Assembly: GCF_014805625.2 (NCBI RefSeq)
Contig: NW_023998433.1
Location: 740,314 to 804,313, forward strand
DNA from: Glossina fuscipes
Taxonomy: Eukaryota > Arthropoda > Insecta > Diptera > Glossinidae
Direction of reading: 5' to 3'
DNA length: 64,000 nt
The position numbers were made by a program, and so were the translations under genes. The notes under the pieces were generated by a model, which was not told the DNA's origin, did no database searches, and was given only the letters and a program-made list of their open reading frames with translations. This document shows positions 30,901 to 43,989 of the stretch, piece by piece. The stretch's first letter is position 1, and the number at the start of each line of letters is the position of its first letter.

Positions 30901-33900
30901 GTGATCGACGAAATGTGTGTGGGGATAGTTTTATTTCGTAGGCGCCATGGATGCCTCGCATGGCAAAAAAGAAAAGAAGGAACACGCACACACACGCAGC
31001 CATAACCGTAACAGAAGGCTCCTCCTCCGGCGCGCACAGCAAATATAAATTTACATTTGGGCAGAAGTAATTATTCTAATTATGATTATAAGAAATACGC
31101 AAACTATGTAGAATTTTCATTTTCACACACGCGCGTATATTCTATTTAGTGCGATGGATATTCAAAATTCGTTTGAAGTCGAATGTAGTTTACCTGTTAT
31201 TTTAATTATTTCCATTTTTGCTGTTGTTTTTTTGTTTCAATAATTGATAGTGGCAGCAGTAATTGTTTACTATTTTCTATTGTGTTCCCTTCGATTTTTT
31301 CTATTATGCATTGATTTGTTTGTGCGCTTGTGTGCATTTTATTTATGTAACTTTCTACCATAACGATAACTGAATAAGTAAATGCTTAGTAATTGGTATT
31401 ATTAATGAAAATTTATTGTAAAATTTTTCATATATTAATGCTATGAAGAAGCAATTTTTCAACGACTTTCGAAATCGTTTAATATATCTATTTCTTTTGC
31501 TTTTTTAGGTAAGTTTACGGACAAGTTCTATATGAAATGCAAAATTGTGAGTATTTAAACGACATAAATAAAAACAAAACAAGAAAGTACGAAAGTACGT
31601 AATATTATTCTTGAACATCGCACCTATATCGTTTATAGCAAATGTATTCGGGGTTATATGTTACGAAAAGAACGTGACTCCATCCTTCCATCGCCGAAAG
31701 TTTTAATATTATTTTGTGATATTTAAATGTGTGTGTGGCGTTTAAAAAGTTTTGCCATCTGGAATCTATTAATTTTAGTTTCATTGAGTTAACAAATTCA
31801 TTTCACAGTCAAAAAATGAACGCATTTTTTTTTCTCCACTAATGTTGTTCATACACTCGGTGAGTCTTTAAGCTACGCGTTCGAAGGTGAATTGCCTTTT
31901 CTTCTTTTATTTTTTTGCTATTATAGGTTATAGCTTAGTTTTCATTTTAACTTTACATTTTATGGCTTCGTTTACACGCCATCCACTGTAATTACCTTTC
32001 ATTTGCTCTAATTTGCAAAAAATATGCAATTGTCACTTGTTTGGATTTGACATCTTTCTCTTGACTTCCTGCGTACGTTCACAGTGTTGAGTAAGCCCTG
32101 TCTTCGTTAGAAGGTTAAGTGGAAAAGAAGAAAAGGTGACGTAACTCTATTTAAAGTCAGTTATAAATATTTCTTATTCACAAAACTCTTCAAATAATAA
32201 TTCAAATAATAACCATGCTAGATAAGTGCTGACGGTCAGTTATCCAGGGCTTGATTGTTTCAATAACATTAAAAAAGTAAAGTGACTGAGAATCATTTTT
32301 CCTTTGTATTTCATCAGATATAAATTCAATTTTCGCTATATATGCGTCATCACATACCAAATATCATCATTTTATGAAACTTTCATATATTTAGAAACTA
32401 CAATCTTATCATTTCCCGTTCTACTCCTATTTACAATGCCAATAGATCGTTTACAGTCTTCTCTTAAAACCAATCAAATACCTTCATTATCTTTCATGTA
32501 GTGTATTAGTGGCTTCTCGGATGTAACTGATGCGATTTGCCGGGTCATTAAACAAACAATCGTGATGCTAAAGTAATATCAGAATATTGCAGCGAAGCCC
32601 TATTTCATCAGCGGTATTTACTAGGCATTGGTTTTTAAGGAGGTAAACAACTGTTCAAAACATCAATATATATAATGATTTTTGTTTAATAGATATTTTG
32701 GACCTTCTAGGATATGAAAAAAAAAATTCATTGTCCCCAAAATATGTATTCCTTGAAAATTTTGAGTTACGTTTCAAACGTTACAACACGAGTAGTTATG
32801 TCAAATGAATTGCAACTAAAAAGTTGCTGGTTTAATGTCTCGCCTTTTCATTGTCACCTCGTCAAAAACACTAATAAAGGTCTTGGGAACGCGTTTATGT
32901 TCTTTTAAAAGTGTTTCCAAATAGTATGTTAGTATAGGCTCATTCAGGTAACCTTCAAGACAATATGAGGTTAAGAGCAATTGCGATACTTGCATTGCTT
33001 CTACCAAGAAGTTAAAAGTTTGGAATGAATTTGTTGGAGTTTGTTATGGGCTCAGCTATGCAATTTTATTTGCTTGTCTTTTTGCCACCACTTCGCATCA
33101 AAGGAAACGTAAAATATGCGATTCTCCCTTTGACAGACACAATAAAAAAGACACTTACGCGCAAAAAATCGTCGAAAAAAGAGAAGAAAAAGGAATATTT
33201 AAACTTGGAGGGGAGAAATTGCCGACCGAAACAAAAAGATAATAAAAAATTTATTATGATAAGAAACCATGTAGCTTACAACATGTGACGTAACAATTTT
33301 TAAAAACAATTTTAATTTTCTTCATATGTACTTTTTGAAAGATTTTTAAAACTACATTCTTTAGAGAAAGACGTGGAATTTTCCTACAAGTTAATTGAAA
33401 ACAGTTATTATTAATAAAAGAGTGCCGTCTTTTTGATCAAAAGTTGCACTTTTTCTTTCAAAAATTTATCATTTACACAAAAGCTAGATTTCTAAAAACC
33501 TGTATGTATATCTTTAAATATAGATATGTAAATTAAATTAGATATAATTTAAATGTGGATCATTTATGCTATCGCAGAGTCCGCTAAGCGAAAAACGTCC
33601 AAGAGAATAGCTAGGGTGCTGGCGTTTTTTAATGTTTTTCCAATTTATTTACATATATATATATTTTTTCCAACACTTCAAGCCACGTTTAATAAGCTCC
33701 TCCACTTTCCTTCTTTCGATCACAAAAAAATTGTCAAAAAACTTTTTTTTTTTAGAGTACTTACAGTGGCTTACGCCCTTAACGAGGATTCGTTTCAATT
33801 GAAGACTATTTCATTTTCTTAGTAGCGCTTTCATTCTCATGATAGAAAACTGGTACTTTTGCGTATAGGTTTAGAAGAGCAAGTCTTTTCTTCTTTTTTC

Positions 33901-34870
33901 ATAATAGATACGCGTTTTTTTTCTAAAATTTCTTTTAATCAAGTTAACGTAAAATTAAATTATTGCTAAGTTTCAGTTTTCTATCTCAACTTATCCAAGG
34001 CTAAGGACGGAAAGGGAAAATTTCGAACAAAGATATTTCACTCAATTTTCTTAACCTTCACATTTTCTAAAATATTATCTGGAATATATAAGGAATCCAA
34101 TGTAGCAATCAAAATAAAATAAGCTAAAACAACATTTTCCAATTTGTAAGGTTATATTAGAAGATCCCAACCACGCTAGCTGAAGAAAAATAAAATGAAA
34201 TGTTATAAAATATTATGTTTGAAGGACAACGGAGAGAGCACTGATTAAACGTACTTTAATTGACTTAAAAAGTACAATTTCCGTAATTGTGTTCCTCTTT
34301 TTGCAAAATAGCGTATAATAATAGTATTTTGCAATTTATCCGACTAAAGTTTGCTGCAAACAGCTATTGGAATACAACTTAAGGAGTTCTTTCATGTTCA
34401 AAAGTATTTTTAAATACTCTTACAGTGTTAAAGCACTTAACTATATAAAAGACCCATTCTCTTTAGTTTTCAGAGATATCGTTGGCATATTGCGACTAGT
34501 GACAATTATTATTTGTGCTAAAGCACGCCTATCGCAACTATATTGAAGTTATTAACATTTAACGCTTGTTTTTTTGTCTTCTTATAACTGATGATTGCAT
34601 CACCCAGTCATTCGTTCAACGTTGTGCAGTCGCATTTATAATGACAACAGAAATGAAAATGTCAATTATTCACGAAAAAAAAGAAGTAATTTGCTTAGAA
34701 AAAAAAAGTGTGAAGAAATATGAAATGTAGAAAAATAATGGAAATTTTGTTTCTCAAGAATATTGGTTTTAGCGTCAATATGATGACTTCGATATTCACT
34801 TTGTAACATGCGGTGCAGACGTGTGCAGTTGTTTAGTAAAGTTTGGGAAAAAAAGTCGTTTAAAGGGCCT
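30901..34870. other. Gene-free AT-rich stretch
   Basis: Nearly 4 kb without a supported gene. Several short open frames (for example 32816-33007 minus and 33553-33822 plus) show no domain. Confidence 0.45.
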
Positions 34871-34884
34871 CTCGTTGGGCGCCA
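34871..34884 (-). promoter_or_regulatory. Possible tRNA-Lys primer-binding site of an LTR-element relic
   Basis: The minus strand reads TGGCGCCCAACGAG. The first 12 bases equal the complement of the 3' end of tRNA-Lys, a usual primer-binding site of LTR retroelements. AATAAATAAA lies directly upstream. No gag or pol is found on the leftward side and no second LTR is seen. Confidence 0.35.
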
Positions 34885-35034
34885 TTTATTTATTGCAACA
34901 TGACCAAGCTCGGCTTGTGTTAGAGCAATTTCATAAATAGTATGCTGTTGCGCATGACAATAAAATAAAAATTAAAAAAAAAAACTAAATTTAAATAAAT
35001 TTCAAGAGCATTCAAACCTAAGGACATTTGGTCC

Positions 35035-35215
35035 ATACAACGGTGTACGACCGTTTATAACGTCTGTTGTCCGTCGTTCGTCGGTCCGGTTCTATTCTGT
35101 CGGTAACTGTGCAGGATCCCCCTTACTTTCCCTCACGCGCGCACCCTCTTCGCACTCCCGCCGCAGTGGTAGCGTGTTTCGACTAGCCGCACATTTGGAT
35201 TTAAATTAATTGCCA
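35035..35215 (+). other. GC-rich patch; possible promoter or non-coding exon
   Basis: A block with frequent CpG and long pyrimidine stretches lies in otherwise AT-rich DNA. It has a TTTATAA at about 35054 and a good splice-donor-like TCG|GTAACT near 35100. There is an AACGG ... CCGTT inverted repeat at about 35039-35056. No open frame runs through it, and no initiator consensus is placed correctly. Confidence 0.25.
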
Positions 35216-35643
35216 AGCGGTTACAAATTACAATTTCTTTTTTTCTCAATACTGCTGGCATTTTAATCTATAACTTTTCTATACGTTGGCTTAAGAACAA
35301 TTTTCTCGAACGCTATAAATTTTTCCATTTACTCACATTAAGTAAATTAATTTCTTTGAAATGTTTCACATCTTCATTTCGTGACCCACTTCATAGGCAA
35401 TTTTACTGATACCTCTGTTTTCCTTTTTACCCAAGTACTTCTAGTAACCGGTAGTAATAAAAATTGTAAACATTCGATTTTCACTGTTTATTGATTTATT
35501 ATAAATTTTCGACAATTGTACAAAGCCAATTACTCACATTTCTTGACATTAGATACTTAGGAAACCTCTTTCAGTTATTTTTTGTTGCTTTGTATCTTTT
35601 CTTCTTTTTTTTTGTGTCTCATTAGTACCATAAAAGCATTTTA

Positions 35644-36043
35644 NNNNNNNNNNNNNNNNNNNNNNNNNNNNNNNNNNNNNNNNNNNNNNNNNNNNNNNNN
35701 NNNNNNNNNNNNNNNNNNNNNNNNNNNNNNNNNNNNNNNNNNNNNNNNNNNNNNNNNNNNNNNNNNNNNNNNNNNNNNNNNNNNNNNNNNNNNNNNNNNN
35801 NNNNNNNNNNNNNNNNNNNNNNNNNNNNNNNNNNNNNNNNNNNNNNNNNNNNNNNNNNNNNNNNNNNNNNNNNNNNNNNNNNNNNNNNNNNNNNNNNNNN
35901 NNNNNNNNNNNNNNNNNNNNNNNNNNNNNNNNNNNNNNNNNNNNNNNNNNNNNNNNNNNNNNNNNNNNNNNNNNNNNNNNNNNNNNNNNNNNNNNNNNNN
36001 NNNNNNNNNNNNNNNNNNNNNNNNNNNNNNNNNNNNNNNNNNN
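35644..36043. other. Assembly gap (400 N)
   Basis: Exactly 400 N, bounded on the right by a 13-T run. It is a placeholder length. Confidence 0.98.
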
Positions 36044-36273
36044 TTTTTTTTTTTTTAAACAACTTCGCTAAAAAACGAAACAATTCTTTTTAAAATTCAG
36101 GTTTTCACAAAACCAATCCTACCACTCCTGCGGTTAAAGCTCAACTCCCTTTGCGATCATCAAACGAGAGAAAAACCACCACCGAATTTTTTCGCATGAT
36201 TTTTCTCTCTCTCTGCTCTCGTACATACCTAACGGCTAGCTGCTATTATGCAAAGAAACAGTCAAATCACGCG

Positions 36274-36306
36274 ATGTCATATAACGGCATGCCGTTATTA
36301 TGACAT
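36274..36306. repeat. 33-bp near-perfect palindrome
   Basis: The arms are ATGTCATATAACGGCAT and, inverted, ATGTCATAATAACGGCAT, so 17 bases pair with one bulged base and essentially no loop. It lies 230 bp right of the gap in a GC-richer patch (about 36110-36360). Confidence 0.9.
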
Positions 36307-36794
36307 TCGTGGTAAAAGCGGACGAACAGACACCCTCCCTGAATTTTGTTTGCGGACGTTACAACTTATTTTATATTTCAATACGGAGCAGTAGAAATGA
36401 GAAGCTTTAAGAAAATGAAGAAAATTCGGTTTTTTATCTAAATATATTTTCTAATTCGAACCCGTTCATGTTTATATGAATAATTAAAGATCTAACGTAC
36501 CCTGAATAAGAAAGCCTCCCGTGTTTTGAATAAGCATAAAATAAAAAGCAACCCTACCTTATAGTAATGCTTATTATTATTAGTCGCCTATATACTGTCT
36601 ATTAATTCCTAACCGATCTCTTCATAAATGGACTTTGTCCATTTAAACCATATGACGTACACTACGCGCAGATCGATCGAAATTTTTGAAGTGTCTTTTA
36701 AGTAGTATTCACTTTCCATTTCGCTTTTCCAATTTCTACAAGAAAAAAGCAACCTTATGTTATGGTTATAAATGTGCTATGCATGAGTATGCGA

Positions 36795-37015
36795 GTACTT
36801 AAGATTCGCGATCATCAATTCCGCGTCAGCGCGTTCAAATCTCAGCTCGGTAGAGTTTACTTTGGTTGTCGTTAAAGTGAGCGTTCCGTCGGTAAACACT
36901 TACGGCATAACGCTTATCGATTGCCGCCACCCCCTCCCGATTTCTCTCTTTCTTTCTCTTTCTTCACTTCATTCAATAAAAGAGCAGATTCCTGAGTGAT
37001 TGGTTATACCAAAAG
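36795..37015 (+). mobile_element. SINE family B
   Basis: B-box-like GCGTTCAAATCTC, then GGTAGAGTTTACTTTGGT, GTTCCGTCGGTAAACACTTAC, a C/T-rich block of about 60 bp, AATAAAAGAGCAG and CTGAGTGATTGGTTATAC. It aligns along its length with 11440-11640. The A box is degenerate. Confidence 0.7.
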
Positions 37016-37385
37016 AAAAAAAAGAAAATGTTTTACGTTCAGTGTTTTTCCAATTTTTTTTGAGATTAAGCGGCTTATTTAAAATTTATCATTAAAAAAT
37101 CGAACGATGTTAATTGTCTTATAACACAACTAAGATGTGCGATGTCTTTCTTCATAATGTCGTTTCATAATGCAATCCCATCTTCGTAAACTACTTTAAA
37201 GTTATCTCATTTTTTGTTTTTAGTTTCCTTTAGTTACAAAATTTTCTTCTTTTACTCAACTTTCTTCTATACTACCTTAACCGCGACGGTTGGAAAGTAT
37301 TTCATTTTCACAACTTTACTTTGCTGATTAAAATGCTAATTAATCTAACTATTTCCAAGGATAGTGATTAACTACTTACCTGGCA

Positions 37386-37389
<4 letters not shown>

Positions 37390-37437
<48 letters not shown>

Positions 37438-37443
37438 ATATAA
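37390..37443. repeat. (AT)n microsatellite
   Basis: More than 50 bases of alternating A and T with one phase slip. Confidence 0.95.
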
Positions 37444-40400
37444 TATTACGTTTATATATTTATATATGTATATGTACGTATGTTGTGCATACGTTTTTTT
37501 TACGAAAGTGCAGAAAATTTGAAAATGTTAAGTGAAAGTACGTAGAATGACAAGAAATATTTTGGTTTCAAATTTAATTGGTGACAATTATAGTGAACAC
37601 AGATAGAAAGTCGTTGGGTATAAAGGCAATGTGTGAAATGAAAATAAATAACACACTTTTTGCAAGAGTGCCCATATGGATCAATGCGCACTTTTTAAAA
37701 CAGCTGTTTATGTGCTTATATGGCGTTTACGAGTTTTTTTTTGTCAAACATGCTTATAAACTTTGTATCTGCTCAAGTTATTTCGTTTATCGCACTATTA
37801 TAGAAGAAACAATCATGGCACGAATCCTCTTTTATTCCATGCCGCAATAGTTTTTCTTTTCCTGACTTATCGTAATATATAACTCGTGATTCTAATACAG
37901 ATTATATATATTAAAGCCACATATAAGTACCTCAGCAATGTGGCGTAACACCAGCTAGCGTTTCTAGTATTATGTATTGGCTTAGTTCGTTGAAAAAAAG
38001 ACTGCGTTGATATGAACGTTGGCAGAAAAATCTATATGTTATGCAGTTGGGCCGTAGCATTTCCTTCAAGACCATTTTTTTTCACGCTTCGCTCTATGCA
38101 ACAATTTGATAACCGAAAAACTAAAAGAAACAAAATCGTCTAATCGTAATTCAGTTTATACGTTTTATAGATTTGCGGATCCAAGTCTATTCGATACGCA
38201 GCCTTTATGTCGTATACGGCATATTGCACAAAATTGCCAATCACTGACTTGCAATATTGAAATTTGATTTAGGATTTGGTAAAGTGTTATTCTTTGCTCT
38301 TCCGGCAATTATTCACCCGATAGAATTATGAAATTCGTTATTAGAGATTAATTAGGACAATTGAAACTATTTAAAGTAACGTCGATGTACGTAAACTTAA
38401 GTCATTCAACGGGATTTTGTATAAACAATCTGAGCATTTTGCGCACGTTTTCTTGAATTGTGCCCTATTTAACGATGAATTACAAAGTTTGTCAAAATAA
38501 TCTCAGGAGAATTTTACGACGTAATATCTAAAATAGCGCCAGAAAACTTTTTCCACATAGAATTATTGCATTGAAAGCGTCGATATTGATTATAACCGGC
38601 CCTATAAATCGTAATAATTTAAACAAAAATTTTGTTGTAATAAAAAACAAGTAATTTATTTCAATGCTGTTTTCATATATTTGTGAATCATTATTATATA
38701 CTGTACGTGTGCAAGACAAAAAATGGAGTTCAATGGGTTAAAATGCATCCTATCACTTAGATATCTTCTAAAAAAATTTGTGCAACTATATGCAATTAAA
38801 TGAAAAGTACTGTGAAAGGCGAACGAAATATTTAGTTACAATCATAGACATCAAGTGTTATTTTAAAAAAACTTTGGATTAAAGAATTTCGCATGCAGGG
38901 TTAATTCAGAGTTTTCAAATAACAATTGCAAACTTTAAATTGAATTGAATTTAGTCAAGGGATATGTTAAACAAATTGTCATCCTTTTAATATTTCATAA
39001 TGTATTCTTATATTCTTTGCTACAGCCAATTTAGAAACATAATATTCCGCTTCGAAATACTTTAGGTTTTCATACTCTTAGATGTGCATATTTAAAATTT
39101 AAGGAGAAATACCAGGAAGAATATCATGACCTCTTAAGTAAATATTATAAGTAAAGCAAAGAAAAAAAAGAGGAGAAAAAAGGAAAGTACATATATTATA
39201 CTTGAAAACGTTTTCAAGCACATACACGCGGAAAATAAGTACCTAGATTAGTAGATGTAAGGCTTAACCTAAGTTTACGTATATAATGTGCTAAATATAT
39301 TTACAAGATTTTCTCCACGAAATAGTTTTTACCACCTGTGTTGTCTGTTGTGCTGAGTAATGAAATACTCCAATCATATGCTACTAGAAAAAATAATATA
39401 TGTCTGCGTGCACATTTGTAAGTATGTGCTTAACATAAAAAGGAAATAGTGATAATGATACCCCGGAAGTTAGGTAGTATGCTATAAAGGAACCTAGATG
39501 CGTATTGAAATGTTTGAGAAGAAATATGTGCAGGAATGAGCTACTTTCTTCTTTTTCTTAATTGGTACATGTAATCACATAAAAACATATAAAAAGTTAT
39601 AGTAATAACTTCGTTGTAACATACTTTAGGGATTATTTATATTTGACGAGTATTGCCTACCGTAAGGCGTAAATTATATATTATTTAAGGTATTAAGTTA
39701 GCAAGTTTTCATTATTTGACAAAAAGCAATGTTTAAATTTGCAAGAATATAAGCATTACTCCTGACGTGTACTTAATCTTCTCTTCACTTCAGTTAGAGA
39801 CATGTCTAGACAGTTAGTATTGATTTTTTTTTTTTTTTTTGCTTTAGTTTACTTCATTTTGAAATCGTCCCTTTTGAATCATCTCCTTTTCTTTTTCCAA
39901 AGTCCACGTATTGTGTGTAATTGCAAGTACGTTCTTTGCAGTGGTTATAATTGGCTTAGGGCCAGTTATATAAAATAAATTTGCAAACAAACGAAAAGAG
40001 ATCAATAGTTGGCAACAAAATCCTTCTTTGGGCGAAAACATGAAATGTAGCTAATAAGCAAATATTATTAAACAACTTTGACAATGCACTGAAAGCATTT
40101 ATCGAAAACTTTCCTATACTTGTTTGTATTACAAAAACCATTTTTTTTTTTTTCTTTTAAACTTTTTAAAGAGGAATTAAGCTTAAAATAACTTTCTAAA
40201 ATGTAAACAAATAGGAAACCAAAAGCAAAAAGAAGGTCAAATGAGCGTTTTAAAATATGTTATATTTGATTCATTTGTTTGTTAAAACCCAGTGTGCATT
40301 ATACGTTAAAGATAATAGAATATTAAGATTTGAAATTTGAAATATTTTGATTAAACTGAAGTGAATTTCTTCAATAGGAATTGTCTATTTTGAAGATGTA

Positions 40401-42289
40401 AATAAAGAAGATTTCATTGCCTACTTTCAGAAGCAAATTAGAAAAATATTTAATACTACTAAACTAATATCTGACAAGATCTTTTTTGATAAGGAAGTAT
40501 AGTTCGAAAAGACATATGCCTTGTTGGGGGAGGAAACACACCCAACTAGCTGAAGTGTCAAATACTTAACGAAAATAGATATAAAAATATATAATTTCTC
40601 TTAAGACCACTATGTCAAGTCGCTACTTTACTTCGTAACATAGGGCTTTGTCAAGCTTAACTGTTGGAGTTATCAAGGAAACTTTTCTTGAGTGTCTATA
40701 ACGATTGGTTAATAGGTAACTATAGCAGGTTTTCATTAATAAATTTATCGAAGCTATTTTGAATTCCACTTGACGTTTCCTTATGGGCAAAGAAATAATT
40801 GTTTGAATCGCAGTCAACTAAGGTCACCTGCACCGAATTTGTTTCTATTTTGTTCAATATTGAATCCAGGATTATTCGGCATTTTAATAATCATCACATC
40901 ATTCCTTACTTTAGGGGGTTTAAGTGAGTACTTTCTCTTTATTCACTTTCAATTAAAGAAAGTGCCAACTTATCTAACAACGGCCACCAAATATTAATAT
41001 GGTAATGTTGGTAAATGTACTATTAGATAATTGTCAGTGTCTGCTTTCGGGCGCCAAAGGTTATCTGTAAGTAACTTTTAGGCGCAAGCCTTAAGCTTCG
41101 CTTGTTTATTGCTATGGCCTTGAATAACCACAAATTTTGGTTGATACAACAAAATATAAAAATCTTTTTTGGAATAGTACACGAAATTTGTTCGTGTGTT
41201 TCCCATTTTTTTTTTTTTTTTTTCTGTACATTATTTTCAATTTTCAGGGTTTTATTTTATTTTCTGTTCCATTTACTGTGAATCATAATCATTTCCGGTA
41301 AACACACCTTAATGTTACGAGTATTGGAATTTTTAGAAAATTATAGACAACAAAGAGCGAATTCTGTTGGCTGGTAATAAAATAATTTTTATTGATTTAT
41401 AAGCGATTTGCATGTATATATATTATAGTATGTTATGTCTGTCGAGTTCGTGTAGTTGTTAAAGATTGCGTTTGCAAAACACCTACAAATTTTTTGATTC
41501 GTTGATACTTTAGGGCGTTTTAATCTTTATTTAGTAATTACACCGAAAATAACACCAAAGACCATATATCGATATGGATATGTTCATCAACCACAGAAAT
41601 GATTCATCATATAATGAATGCATGCACTAAATGAACGCATATAAAATCATTTTCTATGACTGCATAAATTTAAGCTAAATTAATATATAAAAAAAACAAT
41701 CGATTACACATTAAAGTAAAATGCAATTGCAGTCAATTGATTTATTCACATGTAACTTGTACCTAGAAAACATTACGTAGGAATTAAGGCATTAAACGAA
41801 ATGATAGATGTTACTATTTTTACATTTTTTCTCAAGAAAATACATTTATATCTTGTTATGCCATCAGTGAATGATTGCGCTATTTATGCACATCAGAGAT
41901 ATATAAATACATCATTTGCGGGTATCGTATATGAAAATCCAGAAAATTTTCTATGAAAAATCTTTATTTTCGTAATCTATTAATTAAATTTTGGTTTTTT
42001 AGTTGAACTTTAGATGTCATTGACATTTGTTGCTTTATAACTTTTTGTTTTTTCCCTTATGATATGATCCAAAGTTCTTTTTTTTAAGCTTATCTTTTTC
42101 AAACTATTTAACGAATTCGATCCAGGTTCAGATACCTCAGCCTGTATATGCAAACAGACTCATTGTATGCATGGCGATATTTGGTACCGTAGATGGTAAT
42201 TATTTTCTCATGTTCATTGTAAAAAATATTAGAACAGAAAGTTTATCTATTTTGCGTTTTTAGTTTATTCAAAGTATGCTCTATCTCCT
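37444..42289. other. Gene-free AT-rich stretch
   Basis: Almost 5 kb with no supported gene, RNA or recognisable transposon. It has poly(T) runs at about 39826-39840 and 41207-41223. Confidence 0.45.
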
Positions 42290-42345
42290 GTCTCTCTCGC
42301 TCTCCCTCCCTAACCCTCTAACTCTCTCTCTCTCTCACTCTCTAC
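42290..42345. repeat. (TC)n-rich simple repeat
   Basis: Imperfect CT/CTCCC units. Confidence 0.85.
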
Positions 42346-42837
42346 CTCTTTGCAACGACAAATTTTCGGTTTACCCTTTCAGCATCACAGTCCATTGCCA
42401 TGCAATAGAGTACAAACAAGTTCTATTACTTAAAACTGGCTGCGTCATTTAATCCGAAATTTCGGGACTAGACAACCTGGTGATTGATATTTCTGCCGAA
42501 TAAGTTTCAGTTGTTTACAAGCTGTCGTTCAGAAAATGTAAAGAAATAGGTGTCATTTGTTTTGAACTGAACAAAAACGCATCTGAAAACGCGGAAATTA
42601 TTAAGTTGCTTCGGAGCGAAAATGTAGTAAGCTGTGAATCAGTTAGAAGTTTGAGATTTTGAGCAAAAAAGATTTGTCTTGAAAACAATGTAAATTTGCA
42701 TACGTACATTCAATTCCAGAAAAGCAACGCAGGAAGTAACTTTCTACGTGTCCTGCGGACATCCGTGCGGCATTGTTTTTACTAGTACTATTTTTAATCT
42801 ACTGCTAGCCTAGCTATAAAAAAAAATAATTTGTAAT

Positions 42838-43690
42838 TAAGAATTGCTTCACGGTTTTTCAAAATATTCCCAATTGTGATCCATGCATTTTCGCATACGT
42901 TCGAATCATTTGCCACAGAAATGTTTCAATTCCGTTCGAGATATTTTTAAAAGATGGTTTTCGAATGCATCAACGATGAAAGTTGCTGGAAGCTATTTAT
43001 TCGTATTTGCTTAATGCAAAAAATCATTATTTGTTAAATGAACACTGTGCGACGGGTGGGCGACAAAATCAATTGTTTTTAGTGTTTAAGTAAGCGTTAG
43101 TCAGAAAAGAAGTATGAGAACTCATATTGTCACTACGACGAAAGATGTGATGGCATTAGTCTACATCTCTTATTTCACCAAAGACTTGCGGCATTCTGTG
43201 ATCCATTCAGAATTGATCGTTGCATGTTCCTATCAAGGCGCTCTTGTTGTACGACAAATTTTTCCGAAAAAGGGGGTCCATTTTTCCTTAAAAGCATTGA
43301 GCGTAAAATCTTTTTTTAAATTTAATTCCTCCTGAAGCAGCGATAGACTGGACTGCTCATAAGCGTAGAATCACCATTCGTCGTTTGTTACGATCTTGTC
43401 TACGTCCTTTGAAGTACCGAGATTACACTTCTTAAGCACTTGGTTGCACCAATCGTCGATTTTGTCAAATTATGTGCGATCCAATGAGAAAAAACCTTTT
43501 GCACGGTGAAGTGATCTTGCAATGTTTTATATAAGCGAATGGAACTAATTTCTTTTACAGCAGTAGTATGTAGCGATTTATCGCTAAAGATGGAAGTAAA
43601 TTGACGGTTGCCGTTATGTCCTTATAATCCATAGTGAAAGTCGTAGCATATCACCGCATGAAAACTTTCACGAGTTAACATTATGTTTTC
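42838..43690 (-). pseudogene. Fossil mariner transposase (minus strand)
   Basis: Minus-strand translation across frame breaks gives, from right to left: RESFHAVICYDFHYGL near 43630-43680 (N-terminal helix-turn-helix), KVFSHWIAHNLT near 43480 (family SRWIPHNLT), KIVTNDEW-FYAYEQSS near 43360-43410 (first catalytic Asp, family VTGDEWWxYxYxPES), and FERMRKCMDHNWEYFEKP near 42850-42905 (C-terminal signature, family WxxRMxKCIxxxGEYFEK). The middle acidic motif is not readable. It is a different lineage from copies 1-3 and heavily decayed. Confidence 0.82.
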
Positions 43691-43989
43691 GTTAGGGACA
43701 ATGCTCATGACCCTGCAAACAACACAAGTCGGCCTTAAAACTCAGAATGTCCTGAAGTAAGGTCACAATTGAAATTGTCAAACTTTGCATTGATAATCTC
43801 AAGCAGCACCTGCTTCAAAATATAAAGTGTCCACACAACCCTGTTCAAAAATTTTGACAGATGGCGTTTGCTTTATTAATTGACACAAAAAGTTTGTGAA
43901 TTTTTTCTCAACAAAGCGCTTTAGACTCGGGTAATTTTTGGTTAAGTGTTAACCCAATGAAGTCATAGTTTAGCACGTGTGAATGCAGT

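Noticed and set aside
32816..33007. Minus-strand 63-codon frame as a protein remnant
   Set aside because: It reads smoothly but matches no family I can name; insufficient evidence.
42515..42720. Another mariner N-terminus on the plus strand
   Set aside because: A few residues resemble a helix-turn-helix region, but no linker or later motif follows, so the match is not supportable.
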